A DNA stretch of 64,000 nt, taken from Rhizopus arrhizus. Lineage: Eukaryota > Mucoromycota > Mucoromycetes > Mucorales > Rhizopodaceae. The position numbers were made by a program, and so were the translations under genes. Shown here piece after piece: positions 1 to 10,640 of the stretch. The stretch covers positions 806,001-870,000 of the forward strand of contig JAKZZE010000023.1 of assembly GCA_024220505.1 (NCBI GenBank). Reading direction: 5' to 3'. The notes under the pieces were generated by a model. It was not told the origin of the DNA, ran no database searches, and saw only the letters and a program-made list of their open reading frames with translations. Numbering within the stretch: the first letter of the stretch is position 1; each line of letters opens with the position of its first letter.

Positions 1-2726
1 GGACGGAAATAATTTATGAGTCCACAGTATCTCATTATATCCTTTCCAGTTTTGGGGACAGGAAATTCTTGCACATTAGCAACTTTACGAAGGTCAAGAG
101 AAACACCTTTAGGAGATATTCTGAAGCCAAGTAAATTAATTTTGCTTTGAAAAAATGTACATTTATCAGGATTTAACTTGAGATTTACTTTAGTAAGTTT
201 ATCAATTACTTGTTTTAAGTGTTGCTTATGCTCTTCAATGGAAGTAGATGCTACAACTATGTCATCAACAAAACATTTAGCAAAGGACATGTTTTCTAAT
301 GCGATGCTCATAGTTCTCTGCATTACACTGGATACATGCTTTAGACCAAAAGGAGTACCAACAGGTATATACTGTACAGAGTTCCAAGAGAAAGCTAGTT
401 TATGTGCATGCTCTTCATTCATTTTTAAAGAGTTAAAAGCAGATTTAAGATCCAAAGTGGAATATACAGTTGCTCCTTTCAATTCCTCAAATAGCTCAGA
501 AATTTTAGGCAAGGGCATTCTGTCAATTGACTTTAGAAGAGCATTAACATGTCTGGGATCATGGCACACACGGTAACCAGTTACTTCACCCTTAGCATTG
601 GTCTTCTTTACTACAGTCAAAGCTGAGTTCCACTCGGTATTAGCAGGAGCTCTCTTGATTACACCATTCTCCAGCCATTCATCTATCTGATCTTGTACTA
701 TCTTATGATATGCTAAAGGCACAGGATAGGGACGTCGATAAGATGTGACACCTTCAGGAGTTTCAATCGAGACAACAGATTCCGGTATAGTACAAAAGGA
801 ACCTTTAGGTATTGCTTGATTTGATTGAATTAATGGTTTAATATAGTTTAATGCTTGTTGATATTCATTAGATGAACCAGCGGGGCAGTTCTCTAATTCA
901 GTCATCTCATCATCAACTTTATTCAAGAGTTCACTAAAGTCATTGAATTTATGTTCAGGTACTTTGGAATTGTCTAAAGATACTTTACTATCATCCCATT
1001 TGTAAGGAAGACCAGTAAGACCAATACCAAGTTTACTCATAAAATCAGTACCAATACTCATATCATGATTATTTGTTAAATTCATTACTTCAAAGGTATG
1101 ATTAAAGGATTTTCCATTACACTTAATGTTTACTTCAGTTAAACCAATTCTCTTAATAGTAGAGTTACAGTCAGCTAACTTTATGACATTATTATTTTTA
1201 GGAGGAATAATTAAAAAATTATTTTGGAAACAAAATTTTTTATTTACAGAAGAAAAATTTGCTCCAGTATCCAAGATCGTGATGGCTTTTCTATTGTTTG
1301 CAAGTATAGGAAAAGTTATAGAATTATCATTAGTACTTTTAAAGTCTCGAGTAACTATTAATTCTTTTTCTTTTTTAGACTTACAGTCAAGTGCCATACG
1401 GTTGAGAGGGCTGTTTATTTCACAATCATCCTCTTCATCGGATACATTTTGGTTTACAGTTCTTACGGCCATTCGGTTTATCTGTGCATTATCTTTATTG
1501 TTGCTATTACTATTTTTAGCAACTAGATATTCATTGCACTTATGACCTTGGAACCATTCTTTGCGGCAGTAAGTACATGGCTTGGTTTTAGATTTTCCCT
1601 TATTTGCCATGGGTGTCTTATACTTGTTGGTCAATACTTTACTAGTTCCAAAAGGAGCTTTACTAGTATTGCCAGCATGACGGGTAGTACGTTCATCTTC
1701 GTTCATAGGACGAGCACGTTTATGAGGGGTCTTGGCAGCAAAAGCAGAATCTTCACCAGAGGCAAGTACCAAGTCGATTATTTGAGTAATCGAACTAGGT
1801 AAACGAGAACCAAAGTGAGAGGATATCGCTAACTGCGCGACAGACTTGACAGATGCTTTTAAGGAAGCAAAGTAAGTGACAGCAAGGAGAGTACTGTCTT
1901 CCATACCAGCTTCACGGCGCATCTTCTGGAAACGGTTCGAGTATTCTCTGTTACTCTCGTAGGTGCCTTGACACATGGAACCGACTTCGACCATAAGTAA
2001 GAACTTGCGATAAGGAGTGTCAAAGTGATCCAAGATCATAGGGCGGACTTGCTTCCAAGAAAAACTTTTTTCTAGCAGCGCTTCCCTGCACCAAGAGACT
2101 TGTTCGGGGTTCATACATAGTGGCAGCAATCGTTCCCAATTGGAGTTCAGGGCTTGACCATGAGCACGTAAGACAGTTTCAAAGGTGTTACAAAAATCGT
2201 AAGCACTGTCGTAGCACTCAGCCTTTTTCCTCCAAATTGCATCACCTTTTAATTGCAACGTAGGCAGGTCATTTGGTACAACCAAACGAAGAGAATGATT
2301 ACTTGGACCATCACTTGGGGTCTTCACCTCTTCAAACATAGCAGTGAAGGACTTAAGAGCCTCCTTTGCTCTGTTCACCTTTTCTTCGCAATCCTTAAAT
2401 TTCTGATGGGCAGTAAGAGCAGCAGCAGGATCAGAATCATCTTCATTTAAGACCATATACTCCATAAAGTGGATCTTGGCTTGATTCTTCCAATTTTCAA
2501 TGATACGCAGCTTGCGACTTACAATGTCACCAGTGGAGTCCATTACTTTAGGAGCAGGTGCAGCAGTATCCGTATCCATAGGAGTGGGTTCAGAAGCATA
2601 CTTGCTTGCCATACTTCCTTGAGGTTCAGACATGGAAGAAGAAAGGTCAGAGATCATAGAAATTTGACTTTCAGGGGTGCTTGTTACAATGGGATCAACC
2701 ATAGGAGTTTCTTGAGTAGTAGACAT
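1..2726 (-). CDS. gag-pol polyprotein of Ty3 element A (Gag, protease, RT start; partial)
   Basis: Reading the minus strand from the ATG at 2726-2724, I found no stop codon down to base 1, so at least 908 codons are open. The N-terminal two thirds is Gag, with a retrotransposon capsid-like part and a single zinc knuckle near 1560-1600 (C-X2-C-X7-H-X-C). An aspartic protease follows at about 1260-1290 (ILDTGANFSS; the DTG is the active site). The reverse transcriptase begins near 750 and its catalytic box reads FVDDIVVA near 250-275. RNase H and integrase must lie left of the window. The protein would copy the element's RNA into DNA inside cytoplasmic particles. The frame looks intact, so this copy may be functional, but the missing half cannot be judged. 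The start is the first ATG after the LTR. Confidence 0.88.
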   Translation of the reverse strand, partial: MSTTQETPMVDPIVTSTPESQISMISDLSSSMSEPQGSMASKYASEPTPMDTDTAAPAPKVMDSTGDIVSRKLRIIENWKNQAKIHFMEYMVLNEDDSDPAAALTAHQKFKDCEEKVNRAKEALKSFTAMFEEVKTPSDGPSNHSLRLVVPNDLPTLQLKGDAIWRKKAECYDSAYDFCNTFETVLRAHGQALNSNWERLLPLCMNPEQVSWCREALLEKSFSWKQVRPMILDHFDTPYRKFLLMVEVGSMCQGTYESNREYSNRFQKMRREAGMEDSTLLAVTYFASLKASVKSVAQLAISSHFGSRLPSSITQIIDLVLASGEDSAFAAKTPHKRARPMNEDERTTRHAGNTSKAPFGTSKVLTNKYKTPMANKGKSKTKPCTYCRKEWFQGHKCNEYLVAKNSNSNNKDNAQINRMAVRTVNQNVSDEEDDCEINSPLNRMALDCKSKKEKELIVTRDFKSTNDNSITFPILANNRKAITILDTGANFSSVNKKFCFQNNFLIIPPKNNNVIKLADCNSTIKRIGLTEVNIKCNGKSFNHTFEVMNLTNNHDMSIGTDFMSKLGIGLTGLPYKWDDSKVSLDNSKVPEHKFNDFSELLNKVDDEMTELENCPAGSSNEYQQALNYIKPLIQSNQAIPKGSFCTIPESVVSIETPEGVTSYRRPYPVPLAYHKIVQDQIDEWLENGVIKRAPANTEWNSALTVVKKTNAKGEVTGYRVCHDPRHVNALLKSIDRMPLPKISELFEELKGATVYSTLDLKSAFNSLKMNEEHAHKLAFSWNSVQYIPVGTPFGLKHVSSVMQRTMSIALENMSFAKCFVDDIVVASTSIEEHKQHLKQVIDKLTKVNLKLNPDKCTFFQSKINLLGFRISPKGVSLDLRKVANVQEFPVPKTGKDIMRYCGLINYFR

Positions 2727-2743
2727 ATTGCGATAAAGTTTTG

Positions 2744-2760
2744 GAATTCAAAAAGTAAAA
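2744..2760 (-). other. Candidate self-priming site next to LTR A
   Basis: The 17 nt directly after the LTR read TTTTACTTTTTGAATTC on the minus strand. There is no TGG as expected for a tRNA-CCA primer site. Its reverse complement shares TCAAAAAGTA (10 nt) with the LTR stretch after AATAAAG, where the RNA may start. Elements D and E have boxes of the same length ending in the same GAATTC. Confidence 0.45.
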
Positions 2761-3337
2761 TGTTATGTTCTGGTAAAGTAATTCAGGAATAAAAATAAAA
2801 CCAAAGAATACTTTTTGAGACTGAACTTTATTTAAGACAATCTTAATTGTTAAAAAGAAATCATTACAAAGTCTACTATTTATATTCTTCTATCAGTTGG
2901 CGGGTAAATGAGTAGTTATGAGCGTAGATCCAATAATTGACATGTTTGATTGAAGAATGATTACTGAATCGATTATGAAAATTTTTAATTCGTTGTTTTT
3001 ATAGATCTTATTGTTCTTTAACTGATCTGGGAGAATTGTTCCGTCTTCATTGAGAGGAAAGATATATTTATATGAAATGCCTCCAGTCAGATCATAGTTG
3101 ACTAGGTACCTGATCCATTATTCATTTACAGAAATTATGAATAATAAAGGTCATGACTTATTTATTGTTCATGTTTACTTTATAGGATGAATCTAATAGT
3201 GATAGTTTTATATAAAAAAGAAGAAGAATATATTTTATTTGATAAAGATTTAAATTATTATCTTCTATCAATTTTAATATACTTCTTTTAGTTGTGATTA
3301 TTCAATGTCCGTTATGATCAGACGCTGTTCTACAACA
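2761..3337 (-). repeat. 5' LTR of element A
   Basis: The 577-bp repeat begins TGTTGTAGAACAGC and ends CATAACA on the minus strand, the usual TG...CA ends. It carries a TATAAATA box, an AATAAAG signal and the motif CAGTCTC further on. It matches the solo LTRs at 6045-6625 and 38348-38930 along the whole length with scattered differences. Confidence 0.88.
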
Positions 3338-4041
3338 ATTGTATCACCTTCAAGCATTATTTTTCCCATTTTTAAGTGTTCTGTATTGAGATATATTTTT
3401 GTTTCTGGCAGTGGCACAAAGTTGCTAGTATTAGGCCCCGTTTCAACTGTCGCATTTGTTATAGTTCGCTTGTCTAAACGTGTGCTTGAAGTCACCAATA
3501 AATTAAAACTGGAAGCCCCGATTTTCAATTTGGTGGTATTATCGTCTTGAGTCAGGCAAACTACTATCTCTCCATATTTTGATTGTGTTTTTGGAAACTA
3601 AGATTAGTGAGTTGTTGAACCTGTTCTACGTTTGTGATGCGAGTCAACTGTTTTTGATCTACCATAGGACTCAACGCAGTTTACAAGTAATGCCGATGAT
3701 CCACTCAATAGAATACTTCCTGTGGAAATATGTGATGTTGCGAATCTAAGTTGTGGAAAGAAGGCCCGTCTTTGTTTAATTCTTGAGTGATTTCTTTAGT
3801 GAGTTCAACATACTGCTGATCAGCTATACAGTGGGTCAAAAAACTGCACCAACGTAACCTAATTTTTCCAAAATAAGAGCACAGGTCTGTCAGTTTAACA
3901 GCAAACGTTATCAAACTTGAACCAAACAAAGTTAATACTATTATCATTTATAGACAGAACTTTCAAAATCAGAAGCTGAGTATACACTTAAAGAGCGTCC
4001 AGAAAAAAGCGGAGGTCGGTTGGTGCAGTTTTTTGACTTTC

Positions 4042-5092
4042 TTAAAATCGAATGGATCCGCCCTTTTCTGCTAATACTGCTTGTATTCTGTCCGGCATAC
4101 TATCTATATATTTGATGAATTGTTTCTTAGTAAACGAATTCCATTCATTTTCGACTATTTCCCACAGTTCATGGATGCTAGTCGCCTTATTATTATATAT
4201 GCTCAGCTTTAACTTCAAATGACGCCATATATGTTCAATATGATTAGGATCTGGACATTGTGATGGCCAATCGTCAATGTAAACCATGCCACTATCTTTC
4301 ATCCATTGCGTTGTGCACTCTGGTTGATATTTAGGACCATTGTTGGGCTGAAATACAGATATTTCGCAGTTTAGACCATAGTACTCCATAGTGTCCTTCA
4401 GTCTTATACCAAGAGTTTCTTGGTATAGCTCTGAATTCATGGCACCATCATAGTCCTGACATGCATTTCTAGGCTCTTCGCTGGTTATATAGTCCCATGA
4501 CATGAAACAACCGCCCCCATGCTTCACAGTAACGTCGATATGGTGAGGCTGTAAACAATCGCGTTTTCTTTTCCAATAATATTTGCAACCATCAGAGCCT
4601 CAAATGTTAATTTTTGGTCTCATCAGAAAAGATCATACGGTGCCAGTCATGTGCTGTCCAGCATTGATGCTTTTTGACCCATGCCAATCGAGTCTTCTTG
4701 TGCTTTTCAGTCAATAATGGCTTCTTCTTTTTGATCTCAGCATAAATTTCAACTGAATGTAAAACATTAATGGCCGATTGGTACGACATGGGGTGTCCAA
4801 TCTCCTCCAACTTCATTTGCACATCCTTGGCAGCCTTCAAATGACTCGTGAGTACTTGTCTCTTGATGTATCGACGCGTTGATTCTGTCACAATGCTCGG
4901 TCTGCCTCCACTTTTACGTATTCCATTACACATTCACTTATTTGCATACCTATTAACGGTATTTCTATGCACACCAACTCGTTTCCCAATGACTGTAGGG
5001 TCAATACTATTCTCCAATAGTGCTTGGATACTGATTTGAGTATCGGATGGAAGCGTTTTGGGTATTTCTAATGATGGATGGACACTGGCGAT
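4042..5092 (-). pseudogene. Tc1 family DDE transposase, broken
   Basis: The frame runs from about 5092 to the stop at 4042 and aligns by eye with the intact transposase at 46680-47711 (shared GGRPSIV/GRRATI region, SDET, HHIDVTVKHGGG, PNHIEHIWRHLKLKLS, YIDSMPDR). It is broken by an in-frame TGA before residue block MCNGIRKS (about 4934), and by indel and stop damage after SDETK near 4595-4610. The second catalytic aspartate is gone: the block reads FQPNNGPK where the intact protein has FQQDKDPK. The last acidic residue survives (NHIEHIW). No activity is expected. Confidence 0.88.
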
Positions 5093-5314
5093 GTATGGTG
5101 CGTTTGGGTAAAGTAGGAAAGAAAAAAAAAGGAAAACAATTGCAAAAAAGTTTATTTTAAGGTCCCCAGTGTGACTAGGTACTCCACAGACTAATTTAAA
5201 TATGCCGGAAAGGTCTCGGTCCGGGCATATGATATCAGACCCACTTTTATTTTAGAAGTCAAAAAACTGCACCAACCGACCTCCGCTTTTTTCTGGACGC
5301 ACTTTAAGTGTATA

Positions 5315-5710
5315 TGTGGTATTTACACGTATAATAAAGTAATACTGTAAATTACTACGAACAATGATCATCCAAATTAGGAATATCGGACATTGTATTA
5401 TGCCACGTCAAATAAAATTATATCCCGATCCACTCCAGAATATTCTAACAAGTTCCTGGATCAGGATTAATAATTACTTCTTGATAAAAGATGTTAAACA
5501 ATACCAATCATATAATTAACGCATCGTCTAATATCGATTAATAATCAATAATCATATACTGTGAATACTATTATTTAGCCGTGGATAGAAAAGTATAAAT
5601 ACCCTCATATTTTTAACTTGAATAAAGGACAATCTACTTTGAGTCTCACTTATTTTTATATTTGTTGATTGACTTAGTACTTTTTCATATTATAAACCCT
5701 AAATATCACA
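5315..5710 (+). repeat. Solo LTR inside the right terminal repeat of Tc1 gamma
   Basis: The 396-bp repeat starts TGTGGTATTT and ends AAATATCACA, flanked on both sides by the 5-bp duplication GTATA (5310-5314, 5711-5715). It holds TATAAATA, AATAAAG and AGTCTC in the same order as the other LTRs here. The family is distinct from A, D and E. It left only one LTR, so the internal part was lost by LTR-LTR recombination. Confidence 0.9.
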
Positions 5711-6044
5711 GTATACTCAGCTTCTGATTTTGAAAGTTCTGTCTATAAATGATAATAGTATTAACTTTGTTTGGTTCAAGTTTGATAACGTTTGCTGTTA
5801 AACTGACAGACCTGTGCTCTTATTTTGGAAAAATTAGGTTACGTTGGTGCAGTTTTTTGACCCACTGTATGTCTGTAGATCGGACTTATACGAACAATAT
5901 ACTTGAATAGGTCGTCTGTATTTGTTGAAAGAGAACCGTCTGTTGTAGCTGCTTTGTTCACGATTGGCAGACTCCAAGAGCCAGTCGGATTATCAGATAA
6001 TACATCAATAATATTTTCTGATGCTGCGAGAAAGGGGTATATTT

Positions 6045-6625
6045 TGTTGTAGAACAGCGTCTGATCATAACGGACATTGAATATCACAACTAAAAGAAGT
6101 ATATTAAAATTGATAAAAGATAATAATTTAAATGTTTATTAAATAAGATATATTCTTCTTCTTTTTTTTCTATAAAACTATCACTATTAGATTCATTCTA
6201 TAAAGTAAACATGAACAATAAATAAATCATGGCCTTTACTATTCATCATTTCTGTAAATGAATAATAATGGATCAGGTACCTAGTCAAATTTGATCTGAC
6301 TGGAGGCATTTCATATAAATATATCTTTCCTCTCAATGAAGACGGGACATTTCTCCCAGATCAGTTAAAGAACAATAAGAGCTATAAAAACAACGAATTA
6401 AAAATTTTCATAATCGATACAGTGATCATTCTTCAATCAAACATGTCAATTATTGGATCTACGCTCATAACTACTCATTTACCCGCCAACTGATAGAAGA
6501 ATATAAATAGTAGACTTTGTAATGATTTCTTTTTAACAATTAAGATTGTCTTAAATAAAGTTCAGTCTCAAAAAGTATTCTTTGATTTTATTTTTATTCC
6601 TTATTTACTTTACCAGAACATAACA
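6045..6625 (+). repeat. Solo LTR, family A, in the zinc-finger gene
   Basis: The 581-bp repeat runs TGTTGTAGAACAGC...CAGAACATAACA with a perfect TATTT duplication at 6040-6044 and 6626-6630. It is the same family as the LTR of element A, in the opposite orientation. Confidence 0.92.
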
Positions 6626-6647
6626 TATTTTACCATTCGAAGACGCC

Positions 6648-7214
6648 TGTTGTAGAACAGCAACTGATTGTAATTGACATTGATAAACATAAGTCTTAAT
6701 ACAAGATCATAATTAAATAAAATAAAAATATAAGTTTATTTAAATAAGATCATACAATCAATTCCAATTAAACATGTTCTTTTAGAATATATTTTGTATT
6801 AATGAGAGTTCTTTGATAAGAAGAAGTATCAACAAAAACAACAAGATCCAATCCAATATCAGGAATATTGTTAATCTTTCACATAATTGAAATAACGCGT
6901 AAAATAACGTTATTCAAATCAGTGAGGAATTCCCAGAATAAAAGATAATCTATGACAGACATACAAAAGAACAAATGAAAAGTTTTCATAATCATAATTA
7001 TAGATGACACTTGCTAAAGTACCTGAATATTAGAAGAACGCTTACAATAGAAGATATCAAGCCACTCACTCAATAAGATATAAATGCCTGTCTTCAATTA
7101 GAATAATTTTTACTTTAACTTAAACTGAAATAAAGATCAGTCTCAAAAAGTATACAAACTGTTTCTTTATTTTTGTTTCCACCTTTTATTTTATTATCTT
7201 AACCATTATACAAC
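6648..7214 (+). repeat. Solo LTR, diverged relative of family A
   Basis: The 567-bp repeat starts TGTTGTAGAACAGC like family A, ends CCATTATACAACA, and is flanked by the duplication ACGCC (6643-6647, 7215-7219). It shares the block AAATAAAG...CAGTCTCAAAAAGTA with family A, but much of the rest differs, so it is an older or sister subfamily. Confidence 0.9.
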
Positions 7215-7763
7215 AACGCCAACAAAATAGGTTCCAACTTTCCAATTTTTGCAGCCAAGACACAACTGTCTTGAACGCGAGGCGAGCATGATAGCGCATT
7301 ACAGGCCAGTAGAACAACAGAATTATCGTCAAACTGGTTGCTTGTTTGAGATGTAACTAGTCTGTCGGTGCTAAAATTATTCTCCCCTATACTTGGCTTG
7401 TGATGCTTCATAAGAACTGATGATCCGTTATCATCATCGTCTGTTTCCATGTCGCGCCTTTTTTCTGCTTTGGATAACGCTGAACAGGTTCCTTTATGTT
7501 TCTTTTTTAGGTGATCGTTGAATGACCTGGAAGTAGAAAGTCTGCTGGGACAATCAGGGCAACTGAATTTACTGTCGATTCTTTCAACAATGCTTGTCTC
7601 TAAAAAAAGAAAAAAGTGAGCACAATGCCTTCTTGTTGAAAGAACCCCAGTTCTTACTTTTGTTTATGATCACTTGTAAAGTATCCACATGGACATCATA
7701 ACCATGGTTATATAGTTTTGTTGGGCAAGGAAACTCTTTTTCGCAAATGTGGCAAAGGTGTAC

Positions 7764-8179
7764 GGATGTATCCATCATTCATAACTCGATATGAAAACAG
7801 TATTAATAAGCTACATGTAAAATATATCCAATACATAGGCTACAGGTTAATTCGGATAATCTTCATTAAGGATAAGATGCTGCGTAATTGCACGGTTAAA
7901 TTATATTAAATCCAGGGACTAAATCACAGTCAATCGCAGTCAATCATATACGAGTATTCTATGGATAAATGCTTACGATGACAAAGATAACAATGAAGGA
8001 ACACGTAACCATTATCTATTTGTCATCAGTTATATCATACTCATTAATTATTAATCCATGACATGAAATATTATTCGTGTATGAAAAGTATAAATAGAGT
8101 ATCATTTTCTTATTAAATAAAGCAATCTCTTTTATCGAGCCTCGTCCTCTCTTGTTCCTTTCTCTTCTTGTATAAATCA
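7764..8179 (+). repeat. Solo LTR, family D, without matching target duplication
   Basis: About 416 bp match the LTRs of element D (42683-43097) with roughly a dozen differences. The first base is G instead of T. The flanks are TGTAC on the left and CCAAT on the right, so there is no target duplication. It joins two pieces of the zinc-finger gene region whose frames do not fit directly, which suggests a deletion or recombination. Confidence 0.85.
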
Positions 8180-8347
8180 CCAATAATGTATTCAACAAAA
8201 GCCTTGAATGGTTCTTTGATGGTTCTATCACTAACGACAGTTGATAGATGTATGCAAAAATGACTTTGAAAATGGAATGATGATTCATTACGAGCATTAT
8301 CTAATGATATTCCGACTCTCTTTAGAAAGTTTCGTAAGGGTGGCTAT

Positions 8348-10640
8348 CATGAGCACGACTTTAGGGTAATGCAAGATAGATCGGATAGGTTAGCAAGTGT
8401 ACATCAAGGAATAGTTTATCAATGATCAAGGCTAAATTTTGAAAAGAAAGTAAACAAGAACACCCTGGATATCATAGCAGAATGATGGAATCCCTTGAGG
8501 CTTCTTTTTTTTTTTAATGGACAACGATGAAAGATAAGGAAAATAGGGATTCCCTGACACGTAAATACTTTTAAAACAAGATGAAGACTTGTACAACGCT
8601 TTTATCTGTAAAACAGCTGCTCGGTAGGACTGGTCACAAAGGTCAATGGAAAGCAATCGAAGGGTATATCATCTTCAGTCGGATGTTTGAATCCTATTGA
8701 AGATTATTAAGCTTACGTGATCCAATTCAGCTTTGGTGATCGATAAACTAACTTTTAAAGTGCAACTAGACATATTTGATTATCGTTGGTAGTTATGTCA
8801 ACTTGAAACCTTATCTTCAATGTCTAAAAATAATATATATTTACCAAAAGAGAAAGAAAAAGGGAGAGTTCTCATTAAGGGATTATTTGTGCGAGTCATC
8901 TCGGGTGATATAGAACTTTGTAATCATGCTATCCTCAGATAATAACTTGATTGTGTTGAGTACAGCAGCTGAAGGAAACTTGAATCCAAAGTCAATAGTA
9001 TACTTTAATTTGAATAGTAGCCCGTTCGTTTGAGTTTCTTGCTATGGCTTCTGTTATGCATTCTGTCAGACACAAGAAAATAAGGACATGAGATGTTTCC
9101 CACAAGGTACTCGAATGAAAATAAAGTGTGAGATAATAAAGGAAATCCCTAAAATGACATGTATTTTTACAGAGTCACTTTAGTATATCAAAAGATTAAA
9201 GTATGACATTCCATATTTATTGAAATCATAGGTATTTTGTATTCCTGGACTTAGTAACACCCTTTGCTTTACATATCCTTTTTATAGTCCTCCTTTTGTA
9301 TTCTCTCATAATCAAATTAAAGAGAAAGGCAGGAAAGACTTATTTGGGGCTAGTTTATCTTGTGTGTGTTTGTGTGTGCGAGTGTTTTGAAGATGGTATT
9401 GTGAAACACAATTCATGAAATGAAAGCACAAGGTATTCAAGTTAAGGTTTAGACTAGGATCAAACAAGGGTAAAAAAAGAAAATAATGGAAACTTGGCAT
9501 TGTCCTCTTATCTTGTTCTTTGCTTTTTTGATAAAATTGTTACACGAATCATTAAAGTCAATGCGTAATTTTATCTTTTGTGGATTTTTTTTTTTTTTTT
9601 TTGATTTTCACAAATGAATTATTTGTAAGTATGCTTTACATTCAACCCTTATTTGGTTTACGCAGAAAGAGAAAGAGTATACTTTATTTGTATCTTTTAA
9701 GATTACAAACTGTTTAAATAAAGCTTGTCAAGAGATAAAATGTATTTTTACTCCTATTTTTTTTTTTTTTTTTTAAAAAAAAGTCTCAGTGACATGTTAC
9801 ATGGTTTGCTTAGCTTTCTTGTAGTCTTACATAAGTATTTAGCTTGGTATGGGAAAGAAAGAGAAGGAGGATGACCTACATTATTGAAAATAACTTTTGA
9901 AATTAAACATGAATAATCATTCCATCTTTTTTCCAACATGTAATCCTAAATCAAACTGATTCTATTATTATCAGTGTAACTCAATAAGAAAAATAGAAAT
10001 AGGTTGATACTCTCTTAAATAATATTTGCACAAGGAAAATTGATTTTATTCTATATTCAACAGATCATATTAATAAATCATTACAACTTTTTGATTTCTC
10101 TGAATCCCAACCAACCCAAAAAGATATTCCCTTATCATGCTTTCAAAGACAATATAAATAGAATAGATAACGTTTTGTGGCCTAATTTAATGTTCGCATT
10201 CTACAAGTAGGCTTAAATAGAATCTTAATTTTATAAACCCTGCAAAATAAAACATAAATCTCTACCATCCTTTTTCTCACAAGAGAGATCTTCTGTCTTT
10301 TGTAATACGAACAATGCTATTTAAACCCAATTTGGCAGTGAATTGAAGGATTGCTTTTAGAAGGGAAAAAAGGTTTTGTTGTTTTTGTGTACCTGAAATC
10401 CTATTGGAAGTCATCGTTGGACAAATAAAGGTTGTTCACTCATGAGCACATGACAACTCAAGGGTATTGCATTCCAAAAAAGGCAAATCCAGGTATTCAC
10501 AAGGGCACCCTTATCAGCTCTATTTATTTATATGGAAACAGGCTAAAAGGTCATACTCGTTTTGTCTCACAATCCTGTCTTGAAGAGAGTATAAAGCAAG
10601 TATTAGCTCATTTTATCTTTTTCTTTTACTTCAATTCAGA
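8348..10640. other. Intergenic, no supported gene
   Basis: AT-rich sequence with T-runs near 9580-9602 and 9758-9774. Only short uninformative frames are present. The part next to 8348 may hold the lost 5' exons of the zinc-finger gene. A pyrimidine-rich stretch just before 10641 fits the permease promoter and leader. Confidence 0.5.

Larger units (their letters stand above)
1..3337 (-). mobile_element. Ty3/Gypsy LTR retrotransposon A, 5' part, cut by window edge
   Basis: The element reads leftwards: a 577-bp 5' LTR (2761-3337), a 34-nt leader and a long gag-pol frame that is still open at base 1. The sequence next to the LTR at 3338-3342 is ATTGT, which should be one copy of the target duplication; the other copy lies outside the window. 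The element sits in the 3' part of a zinc-finger gene wreck. Solo LTRs of the same family occur at 6045-6625 and 38348-38930. Confidence 0.88.
3829..5867 (-). mobile_element. Tc1/mariner transposon, family gamma, decayed, with a solo LTR inside
   Basis: The ends are CAGTGGGTC... and ...GACCCACTG, flanked by TA on both sides (3827-3828 and 5868-5869), the normal Tc1 target. The inverted repeats are about 205 bp; the right one is split by a solo LTR (5315-5710). Without that LTR the element is about 1.64 kb. A 19-nt motif, GTCAAAAAACTGCACCAAC, lies at the outer end (3835-3853) and again inverted at the inner end (4019-4037) of the left repeat. It interrupts the zinc-finger gene. Confidence 0.9.
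3338..8347 (-). pseudogene. C2H2 zinc-finger gene destroyed by at least five insertions
   Basis: The remaining pieces read leftwards. A frame at 8347-8180 (it contains DNARNESSFHFQ) stops at an LTR. After that LTR, a first finger at 7763-7658 (CHICEKEF...H-X4-H) is followed by a 58-nt intron (7657-7600, GT...AG) and a second finger near 7560-7480 (CPDCPSRL...H-X4-H). An acidic stretch then runs to 7215. If the solo LTRs at 6648-7214 and 6045-6625 and the Tc1 at 3829-5867 are ignored, with one target duplication each, the frame stays open through all three sites to about 3705, which shows one gene was hit three times. Further exon-like pieces run to element A at 3338. The zinc fingers suggest a nucleic-acid-binding protein; the rest is not recognised. 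It cannot be functional now. Confidence 0.7.

Noticed and set aside
178..1802. Plus-strand frames at 178-576, 1126-1545 and 1542-1802
   Set aside because: They lie opposite the long minus-strand gag-pol frame with clear Gag, protease and RT motifs and are its shadows.
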